From an uncultured Clostridium sp. (lineage in GTDB: Bacteria; Bacillota; Clostridia; Lachnospirales; Lachnospiraceae): DNA of 12,223 nt. This document shows positions 7,692 through 12,223 of this stretch, in pieces. The translations under genes were made by a program, and so were the position numbers. The notes under the pieces are model-generated. The model did no database searches and was not told the origin of the DNA. It worked only from the letters and a program-made list of their open reading frames with translations. The first letter of the stretch is position 1. The number at the start of each line of letters is the position of its first letter. Where the stretch lies: assembly GCA_900552885.1 (NCBI GenBank), contig USBM01000042.1, positions 1 through 12,223 on the forward strand, written 5' to 3'.

Positions 7692-8719
7692 TAATAGAGA
7701 CTTCCTGAGTTCACGATTGGCTGTGCATCATGGTTGCCGCACAAAACTACTAACAGATTTGATACCATAGCTGCCTTCCGTTCTTCGTCTAACTCTACTA
7801 CCTGCTTCTCACTTAACTGTTCTAATGCCATCTCCACCATACCAACTGCACCATCTACGATCATCTTACGTGCATCAATAATAGCTGATGCCTGCTGACG
7901 CTGTAACATAACGGATGCAATCTCCGGAGCATATGCAAGATAAGTAATACGTGCCTCAATAATCTCAAGACCGGCATCATTCACTTTGCTCTGAATCTCA
8001 TCCCGGATTCTACCTGCCACGATCTCTGCCGACCCACGAAGACTTCCCTCATCTGCCTGTCCATCTCCGGTTGTATCTACATTGGCTGCCACATCATATG
8101 GATAAATGCGGACAATATTGCGAAGAGCACTGTCACACTGCAAAGACAGATATTCCTTATAATTATCTACATTAAATACTGCTTTTGCTGTATCCGTTAC
8201 TTTCCAGATAACCGCAATTCCAATCTCAATCGGATTGCCAAGACAGTCATTGATCTTCTGTCTGCCGTTATTCAAAGTCATGGCTTTCAAGGAAATCTTC
8301 TTACCAATTCCTTCTACCGATACCGATGCCCCATCCGCTGAGATACTAACGGATGCTCCATTATTCGTGAGGGTATCCCCACTCTGGGCTAATTTCGTTC
8401 CCGCTGCCGGATTCACTGCAGTACAGAACGGATTCACAAAATAAAATCCTGCTTCACGGATCGTACCTACATAATCGCCAAACAGGGTAAGCACCAACGC
8501 TTCCTGTGGTTTCAACACCTTAAGTCCAAGGAAAGGAATCCAGCCAATTGCAGCATAGACAATGCATAACACCATCAATACTAACACCGGTGCAATATGT
8601 ACTCTGTCATAACTGATTGCCGTGATGATAATTCCCGCAATTGCAACTGCATACAATATCAGGCTTACCAGCAATGCTGCCATACCATTCTTCTTTCCTG
8701 TATAAATCTTCTCTTCCAT
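7691..8719 (-). CDS. SPFH (stomatin/prohibitin-like) domain membrane protein
   Basis: A 342-residue protein when started at MEEKIYTG (8719). A very strong ribosome site, AAGGAGGTC (8726-8734), is 8 bases before this ATG, while an in-frame ATG at 8746 has none. Two hydrophobic segments (about 13-36 and 43-65) anchor it. The SPFH/band 7 domain follows, starting at LKPQEALVLTLFGDYVGT and including GFYFVNPF and the late AYAPEIASVMLQRQQASAII. These suggest assembly into membrane microdomain oligomers, as in flotillins, but the actual role is unknown. The C-terminal end (IVNSGSLY) is typical for this small-genome Firmicute subfamily. It is coupled to the RHH gene by a one-base overlap and driven by a promoter loaded with inverted repeats. 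Confidence 0.88.
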   Translation of the reverse strand: MEEKIYTGKKNGMAALLVSLILYAVAIAGIIITAISYDRVHIAPVLVLMVLCIVYAAIGWIPFLGLKVLKPQEALVLTLFGDYVGTIREAGFYFVNPFCTAVNPAAGTKLAQSGDTLTNNGASVSISADGASVSVEGIGKKISLKAMTLNNGRQKINDCLGNPIEIGIAVIWKVTDTAKAVFNVDNYKEYLSLQCDSALRNIVRIYPYDVAANVDTTGDGQADEGSLRGSAEIVAGRIRDEIQSKVNDAGLEIIEARITYLAYAPEIASVMLQRQQASAIIDARKMIVDGAVGMVEMALEQLSEKQVVELDEERKAAMVSNLLVVLCGNHDAQPIVNSGSLY

Positions 8720-8738
8720 CTCAAAGACCTCCTTCATC

Positions 8739-8758
8739 AAATGCATCGCAATGCATTT
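8739..8758. repeat. Inverted repeat in the SPFH mRNA leader
   Basis: AAATGCATCGCAATGCATTT is a perfect 8-base inverted repeat with a 4-base spacer, located just before the ribosome site. It can be an operator half of the promoter region or an RNA hairpin close to the start of translation. Confidence 0.7.
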
Positions 8759-8763
8759 CTATT

Positions 8764-8782
8764 TGATATCATCATGATATCA
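8764..8782. promoter_or_regulatory. Perfect palindrome overlapping the SPFH promoter -10 (candidate operator)
   Basis: TGATATCATCATGATATCA is a perfect 19-base palindrome, with two copies of TGATATCA in each other's reverse-complement register. It covers the -10 box and the expected start of transcription, the place where a repressor would block RNA polymerase. The cotranscribed RHH protein is the obvious candidate binder; no binding data exist here. Confidence 0.6.
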
Positions 8783-8801
8783 CTTTGCATTAAAATGTCA
8801 A
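8774..8801 (-). promoter_or_regulatory. Sigma-A promoter of the SPFH-RHH operon
   Basis: On the minus strand, consensus TTGACA (8796-8801) and TATCAT (8774-8779) are separated by 16 bases, one short of ideal. The expected start is near 8767, giving a leader of about 48 bases that contains the repeat at 8739-8758. Confidence 0.65.
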
Positions 8802-8832
8802 TATATTTTTAGAACAAACTTTTCTATAAAGT

Positions 8833-8877
8833 AAAAAAGATCCGGAACAGAATCTTACGCTCTATTCCGGATCTTTT
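8833..8877 (-). terminator. Strong intrinsic terminator after the azl/glycosylase operon
   Basis: Arms AAAAGATCCGGAACAGA (8835-8851) and TCTATTCCGGATCTTTT (8861-8877) pair with a single mismatch and a 9-base loop. On the minus strand the stem is followed by six Ts, a classic terminator 31 bases after the glycosylase stop. A/T runs on both sides let it work in either direction. Confidence 0.88.
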
Positions 8878-8907
8878 CCGTCTAGGTTACATCACTTCTA
8901 TGTCAAA

Positions 8908-9399
8908 TTATAAATAAACCTTGATGTCCTGCCATGCTGCAATCAGTTTATCTAATGAATATGCCGCATTTGCCGGACTAGTTGACGGAAGTTCCGTCAT
9001 CGGCAGATCACACGTCTTTGCCTGATACCGGCGGTATAACCTTCCTGCTAATTTACCATTTGCAAAAATATGGCTTACATTGGACTCTGCCATGATCGTA
9101 TGGATATCTGTAGGTATTACGTTGCGTATACTGCTGTCACTCGACCCTTCGATATCACAGGCTTCTATTACATCATATACTGCAATATGATGAGTATGCA
9201 GCCATGCTTTCTTCTCTTCCACATTCTGTGGAACTTCTGTATTCTCCAACGCTGCTAATACTTTCCAAAACCGGTTCTGCGGATGTCCATAGTAAAATGC
9301 CTGCTCTCTCGATTTCACTGACGGAAAACTCCCTAAGATCAATATTCTGGATTCTTTATCATATACCGGATCAAATCCGTGTTCTGCATGTTGTGACAT
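8908..9399 (-). CDS. Hypoxanthine-DNA glycosylase (uracil-DNA glycosylase family 6-like)
   Basis: A 163-residue uracil-DNA glycosylase superfamily protein, expected to remove deaminated adenine (hypoxanthine) from DNA in base-excision repair. The motifs are ILGSFPSVKS (21-30), YYGHPQNRFWKVLA (36-49) and LPSTSPANA (137-145). The GSFPS and NRFW pairing is the mark of the DNA-deoxyinosine glycosylase (HDG, family 6) group, and the length is normal. AGGGAG six bases before the ATG supports the start. It is the last gene of the azl-receiver operon, 10 bases after the receiver gene, and is followed by the terminator at 8833-8877. Substrate choice is from family knowledge only. Confidence 0.83.
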   Translation of the reverse strand: MSQHAEHGFDPVYDKESRILILGSFPSVKSREQAFYYGHPQNRFWKVLAALENTEVPQNVEEKKAWLHTHHIAVYDVIEACDIEGSSDSSIRNVIPTDIHTIMAESNVSHIFANGKLAGRLYRRYQAKTCDLPMTELPSTSPANAAYSLDKLIAAWQDIKVYL

Positions 9400-9409
9400 C
9401 TTCTTCTCC

Positions 9410-9802
9410 CTATAGATATTGATACGTTGCCCTTGCTATCTGTTTCATCGCCTGTTTTAATTCTTCTTCCCAATTCCGGCTGTCTACATACCAGATGCAC
9501 GCATATGCATTCTCAACTCGCATCCAGGCAGAAGATATTGTAATAACCGGTATCTGTAACATTCTTCTTTGCACTTCCCGTATCACCAGCTCACCGGCAC
9601 TCCAATCCGGACTTCCGGTTTCATGAATCGGGAACTGTATATCTGTCAGGATCACATCGAATTTTGTCTTTGAATCCTCCATGCACCGCATTCCTTCTTC
9701 CACACTTTGCACCCACGTAATATCAAAAGTTCCTATGTGTTCTAGTGCACTGCGGATTGCCATATATTTTTCTGTATTATCTTCAAATTGCAAGATATTC
9801 AT
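9410..9802 (-). CDS. Stand-alone receiver-domain (CheY-like) protein
   Basis: A 130-residue protein matching a single REC domain with no output domain. The acidic pair is E7-D8 in LQFEDN, the phosphorylatable aspartate is D54 in VILTDIQFP, and S90 in ITISS takes the place of the conserved Thr/Ser. The lysine expected in the last motif (usually KP) is missing: the matching place reads CIWYVDSRNW. The loop after D54 is longer than usual (HETGSPDWSAGE). It may be a degenerate or unphosphorylated receiver. AGGAGG with a 7-base spacer fixes the start. It lies 30 bases after azlD and 10 before the glycosylase gene, so it is probably cotranscribed with both. No histidine kinase is in the window. Confidence 0.75.
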   Translation of the reverse strand: MNILQFEDNTEKYMAIRSALEHIGTFDITWVQSVEEGMRCMEDSKTKFDVILTDIQFPIHETGSPDWSAGELVIREVQRRMLQIPVITISSAWMRVENAYACIWYVDSRNWEEELKQAMKQIARATYQYL

Positions 9803-9832
9803 TCTCTCCCCTCCTGCATATCAGAAACTCTG

Positions 9833-10156
9833 TTAAAAGACTCGTAACAATATCATATACAACAATGTTCCCACTGCAATACTCACAAATGTATTATGTT
9901 TCCATTTGTAACTGCCTGCAACCGTAAGTATTGCAATCAATTTTGGAATACCAATCCCAATCACATTATCCAACGAATCTTTGACACAATACACAATCAG
10001 CACTGCCATGATCGTTGCCGGCAACACTTTTCCAAGCTTCACAATCATCTCAGGCATCTTTCTTGAGCCACCAAACAGGGCAAATGGAAACGCCCGCAAG
10101 CCAAAGGTAATCACTGCTGACACAACCACCGCAACAAATATATATTCTGTCCTCAT
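9833..10156 (-). CDS. azlD: AzlD family branched-chain amino acid export subunit
   Basis: A 107-residue protein of about three to four hydrophobic segments, matching AzlD: the small partner of AzlC in efflux of branched-chain amino acids. The early TFGLRAFPFALF stretch (17-28) and KVLPATIMAVLIVYCVKD (43-60) are typical. AGGAGG (10166-10171), 9 bases before the ATG, sits inside the end of azlC. Only one base separates the azlC stop from this start, so the two are coupled. The substrate is inferred from the family, in which only a few members have been tested. Confidence 0.88.
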   Translation of the reverse strand: MRTEYIFVAVVVSAVITFGLRAFPFALFGGSRKMPEMIVKLGKVLPATIMAVLIVYCVKDSLDNVIGIGIPKLIAILTVAGSYKWKHNTFVSIAVGTLLYMILLRVF

Positions 10157-10157
10157 T

Positions 10158-10772
10158 CTATGCTGCCTCCTGTCTGCGGTTCCAGATGATCAAGATTCCG
10201 GACGCTAAAATTAACGATGGCAGCAGAAAATACTGTGTGCCCACGATAAGCAGACACACCACCGACGTTATCGCACCGACAACGGCCGGCACATGACTCG
10301 ATGCCTGTTCCCACTGATCCACAAAAATGATCACAAATAATGCTGTCATGCAAAAATCAATTCCTGTCAAATCGAATGGGATTAACTGTCCTAACATTCC
10401 ACCTATCACCGCTGCGATCACCCAGTAGCTTTTACTAAGAATTGCTACTTTGAACATCACTTCATGCCGATCCGGTTCTTTCTCATCCAAAGAACAATTC
10501 ACTGCATAAGTCTCATCGGTCATTGTGTGGATCATATATAATTTCTTCTTTCCCATCCTCTTGAATTCATCTAAAAAGGTAAGGGCATAGAAGCTCTGCC
10601 TGCTATTCATCAAAAGCGCAGTAAGCGCAATTGTAAGGATAGACGCACCACTGCTTAACAACGTGATCAACACAAACTGGAAAGCCCCTGTATATACAGT
10701 AATACTGATCAACAGCGAGTAATACCAATGAAATCCTGCATTCTCCATTGTCATTCCGTATGCCATTCCCAC
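10158..10772 (-). CDS. azlC: AzlC family branched-chain amino acid export permease, 5' end unresolved
   Basis: The large AzlCD subunit, a multi-spanning membrane protein. GTG at 10772 is the first usual start codon in frame and gives 204 residues, but it has no ribosome site and cuts into the first membrane helix. The same frame stays open upstream to a TGA at 10851-10853. It reads GKQHTWRTAFIESIPILCSY directly before the listed start, which looks like a real AzlC N-terminus. That stretch holds no ATG, GTG or TTG. The body is well conserved: MAYGMTMENAGF, the TVYTGAFQFVLI segment, LLMNSRQSFYAL and TDETYAVNC. Downstream azlD follows after one base. The enzyme family call is firm; the translation start is not. 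See the 5' anomaly at 10773-10854. Confidence 0.8.
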   Translation of the reverse strand: MGMAYGMTMENAGFHWYYSLLISITVYTGAFQFVLITLLSSGASILTIALTALLMNSRQSFYALTFLDEFKRMGKKKLYMIHTMTDETYAVNCSLDEKEPDRHEVMFKVAILSKSYWVIAAVIGGMLGQLIPFDLTGIDFCMTALFVIIFVDQWEQASSHVPAVVGAITSVVCLLIVGTQYFLLPSLILASGILIIWNRRQEAA

Positions 10773-10854
10773 AAATAAATAACTGCACAGAATCGGAATA
10801 GACTCGATAAATGCCGTTCTCCATGTATGCTGCTTTCCCCCTAATTCCTCTCAT
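10773..10854 (-). other. azlC 5' region with G5 run: apparent +1 frameshift
   Basis: ATG at 10854 opens a frame reading MRGIRGK, then a run of five Gs followed by AAA (minus strand). Shifting by +1 within or just after this G/A run joins MRGIRGK directly to QHTWRTAFIESIPIL, a normal AzlC start. A second ATG at 10824 is in the same off-frame. Candidate causes are a one-base indel (mutation or sequencing error), phase variation, or a non-AUG start. Confidence 0.6.
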
Positions 10855-10895
10855 CCTAAGCAAAATACCTATAAACCACTTCAAACGCTCTCTTA

Positions 10896-10925
10896 AGTAT
10901 ACAACAGACCTTTTATACTACGCAA
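10896..10925 (-). promoter_or_regulatory. Probable promoter of the azlC-azlD-receiver-glycosylase operon
   Basis: On the minus strand TTGCGT (10920-10925) and TATACT (10896-10901) are separated by 18 bases. The -35 lies only 9 bases beyond the stop of the upstream TauE/SafE gene, and the leader is short, about 35 bases to ATG 10854. Confidence 0.5.
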
Positions 10926-10933
10926 TCTCTTTA

Positions 10934-11725
10934 TTACTCTTCCACCGAGATGCTTCCGCGTATCATTCCCATCCAACAATAATAGGAATAGGTGCCCGTC
11001 TTTGTTGGTGTGAACTCTACTACATTTTCTCCTTCATCTAACGTAATCTCTTCTCCAAAATCCTGCAACAGTATCTTATAATTACAGCCATTGACCGTAC
11101 CCGCCGGTGCCTCAATCGTCCAGACAACCGGAATTCCTGCTTTAACCGTAATATCTGGATAGGATCCTGCCTCTAATGTGCTTGTAATATACTGCACATT
11201 TTCATCCTCCTGTGTCGTCTCAGCCTGTGTTGTTGCGCCCTTCTCCGACTGGATCATCGTGACATCCTGTGTTGCTGTATCCTCTTCGGTTTCATTTTCA
11301 GACACCGTATCGGCAAGCTGACGTCCCACACCGGACAAAGCATTTCCCTGTGATATCATTACAAGCCCCATGACCACAACCAGCATAGCTCCTATCCTCA
11401 TTACCTGTCTGGTGAACTTCTGTCCTAAGACGGATACCGCTGACCCTAAGCCTAACATAAGTGGAACCGTACCCATACTAAAACAGAACATCGAAAATGC
11501 ACCAGATACAAAACCACCGGAAGCTAATGCAACGATCTGCATAGATTGTAATGGTCCACAAGGCATCAATCCATTACAAAGTCCGACAACAAACGGGGTT
11601 CTCTTCGCTGACGTTCTATGCTTTCTTCGTACAGGCATATGCAGTCCAAATCTCCGAAGTCCCGGAATCAATCCTAACATGTTAATTCCCATTACAACCA
11701 TAATAATCCCCGCTGCAATCTTCAC
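10934..11725 (-). CDS. TauE/SafE (UreH-like) membrane protein with C-terminal cupredoxin domain, apparently 5'-truncated
   Basis: 263 residues from GTG 11725. Residues 1-20 are a hydrophobic segment. Residues 43-65 hold FVVGLCNGLMPCGPLQSMQ, the second-half signature of the DsbD/UreH-like TauE group. Two more membrane segments follow near 68-100 and 108-125. A linker rich in Glu, Thr and Gln (about 138-176) leads to a cupredoxin-like domain (177-263). Its likely metal ligands are C214 in NGCNY, C250 and one of the nearby methionines in YYCWMGM. Full-length relatives begin with a heavy-metal-binding domain and the first membrane helices (a GMCGG motif); none of this is present. The frame is closed by TGA at 11753-11755, just before a palindromic element. 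It may be a pseudogene or a shortened but working copper-handling protein. Confidence 0.78.
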   Translation of the reverse strand: MKIAAGIIMVVMGINMLGLIPGLRRFGLHMPVRRKHRTSAKRTPFVVGLCNGLMPCGPLQSMQIVALASGGFVSGAFSMFCFSMGTVPLMLGLGSAVSVLGQKFTRQVMRIGAMLVVVMGLVMISQGNALSGVGRQLADTVSENETEEDTATQDVTMIQSEKGATTQAETTQEDENVQYITSTLEAGSYPDITVKAGIPVVWTIEAPAGTVNGCNYKILLQDFGEEITLDEGENVVEFTPTKTGTYSYYCWMGMIRGSISVEE

Positions 11726-11753
11726 AATTCCCTGAATTGACGTCGATGTCTCT

Positions 11754-11778
11754 CATCTCATGACTTCGTCATTCGATG
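11754..11778. repeat. Small hairpin beside the TauE/SafE truncation point
   Basis: ATGAC-TTC-GTCAT (11760-11772) is a perfect 5-bp stem, flanked by CATC (11754-11757) and GATG (11775-11778), which can extend it across an internal loop. It directly abuts the larger hairpin at 11782-11838. Confidence 0.55.
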
Positions 11779-11781
11779 ATG

Positions 11782-11838
11782 GACAGTCGCCGAATACAAA
11801 TTTTCGTGCGAGCACGCATTTGTACTCGGCTCATTGTC
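11782..11838. repeat. Large palindromic element (possible dispersed repeat unit)
   Basis: GCCGAATACAAAT (11789-11801) and ATTTGTACTCGGC (11818-11830) pair at 12 of 13 positions, with one G-U-compatible difference. Inside them CGTGC-GA-GCACG (11805-11816) forms a second stem. Outside, GACA (11782-11785) and TGTC (11835-11838) can pair. It has no ORF. Its build resembles the hairpin-rich dispersed repeats seen in Clostridia genomes, but it is present only once in this window. Confidence 0.6.
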
Positions 11839-11846
11839 TACACAGG

Positions 11847-11872
11847 AAAAGAGCTACCGTATATACGATAGC
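11847..11872 (-). terminator. Terminator-like hairpin downstream of an orphan promoter
   Basis: GCTACCGTAT (11853-11862) and ATACGATAGC (11863-11872) form a 20-base palindrome with one mismatch. On the minus strand it is followed by CTCTTTT (T run at 11847-11850). It could end transcription from the DUF1254 gene or from the promoter at 11904-11932. Confidence 0.6.
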
Positions 11873-11903
11873 CCTCCCTTTAACCTATATTTTCAATATG
11901 TTG

Positions 11904-11932
11904 ATTATATATAACCACACATTTCTTGTCAA
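11904..11932 (-). promoter_or_regulatory. Perfect consensus sigma-A promoter with no intact gene behind it
   Basis: On the minus strand TTGACA (11927-11932) and TATAAT (11904-11909) are separated by exactly 17 bases, the best promoter in the window. The start is expected near 11897. Only about 25 bases of leader precede the hairpin at 11853-11872. It may be what is left of the promoter of the truncated TauE/SafE gene, or may make a short RNA. Confidence 0.72.
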
Positions 11933-11972
11933 TGGAGATATGATGTGATTTCACAGATTGTTCATGAGTTAT

Positions 11973-12223
11973 CTACCTTCCATCCTTCACTCGAATCTCC
12001 GGATATTTCCATTCATCTTTCAGCAATTGTTCTGTTGGCAGATAAAACCGTAACACGATCAACGACGGTTTTCCCACATTTGGAAGCCAGTTATTTACCA
12101 TTTTCCCTTCCGGTCTTTCCTTCTGTATCAAGATCTCAAAAGAACCATCTTCATTATATACCAGGTCACTACGATCATTTAATCCAAATCTTCCAATCTC
12201 ATTCGATATAATAAACTTATCTA
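11973..12223 (-). CDS. DUF1254/DUF1214-domain protein, C-terminal part (5' end off window)
   Basis: The minus strand is open from the right edge to TAG at 11973-11975, 82 codons. The order of motifs matches the DUF1214 end of the DUF1254 family: ISNEIGRFGLNDRSDLVYN, then EDGSFEILIQKERPEG, NWLPNVGKPSLIVLRFYLP, and finally LLKDEWKYPEIRV. The NWLP..G...L.LR.Y.P and DGS..I.IQ patterns are family hallmarks. The family has no settled biochemical role. Only the last part can be judged. After the stop, about 100 bases of AT-rich DNA containing the orphan promoter lie before the nearest terminator. Confidence 0.75.
   Translation of the reverse strand, partial: DKFIISNEIGRFGLNDRSDLVYNEDGSFEILIQKERPEGKMVNNWLPNVGKPSLIVLRFYLPTEQLLKDEWKYPEIRVKDGR

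Noticed and set aside
10603..10884. A 93-codon minus-strand ORF over the azlC start, with a TTG start
   Set aside because: Beyond the first few codons it is the wrong frame of azlC. Only its first part matters, as the probable original start of azlC.
11760..12211. Plus-strand ORFs 11760-11948 and 11945-12211
   Set aside because: The first runs through the palindromes and terminator; the second is antisense to the DUF1254 protein end. Neither has a ribosome site or recognisable domain.

Overview
The window looks like chromosomal DNA from a gut-type Firmicute, most likely a Lachnospiraceae (Clostridia). This rests on the moderately low GC, strong AGGAGG ribosome sites, TTGACA/TATAAT promoters, and a gene set typical of that family: an LdhA-type D-lactate dehydrogenase, a two-HKD cardiolipin synthase, an SPFH/ribbon-helix-helix pair, AzlCD, and a membrane-cupredoxin TauE/SafE protein. 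The genus is not resolved. I see no tRNA, rRNA, CRISPR array, transposase or phage gene.

Layout. (1) 1-1030, minus: a CDS running off the left edge, with a cyclic-nucleotide-binding-like N-terminal domain and a long helical region. It is divergently transcribed from (2) a plus-strand operon at 1208-4171: acyl-CoA thioesterase, RlmI-like methyltransferase and cardiolipin synthase, behind a TTGAAA-17-TATAAT promoter. (3) 4195-5184, minus: ldhA, convergent with the cardiolipin synthase gene. A 16-bp hairpin spans its stop codon and a Rex-like operator lies over its predicted transcription start. (4) 5289-7400, minus: a CxxCxxCC-cluster protein, a ZupT-type ZIP metal transporter and a DUF1648 membrane protein. 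(5) 7494-8719, minus: an SPFH protein overlapping by one base a small Arc-like ribbon-helix-helix gene. Their promoter carries two perfect inverted repeats that could be an autoregulatory operator. (6) 8908-10854, minus: azlC, azlD, a stand-alone receiver-domain protein and a family-6 hypoxanthine-DNA glycosylase. They look like one operon that ends at a strong terminator. azlC has no usual start codon in its own frame and seems to need a +1 shift near a G5 run. (7) 10934-11725, minus: the C-terminal part of a TauE/SafE-cupredoxin protein whose N-terminal half is missing. (8) 11745-11932: hairpins, a terminator and a perfect consensus promoter, with no intact gene. (9) 11973-12223, minus: the C-terminal end of a DUF1254/DUF1214 protein running off the right edge.

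Most genes are housekeeping or accessory metabolism. The parts that most deserve a second look are the SPFH-RHH unit with its palindromes, the azlC start anomaly, and the junction where the TauE/SafE gene is cut off beside a palindromic element and an orphan promoter.
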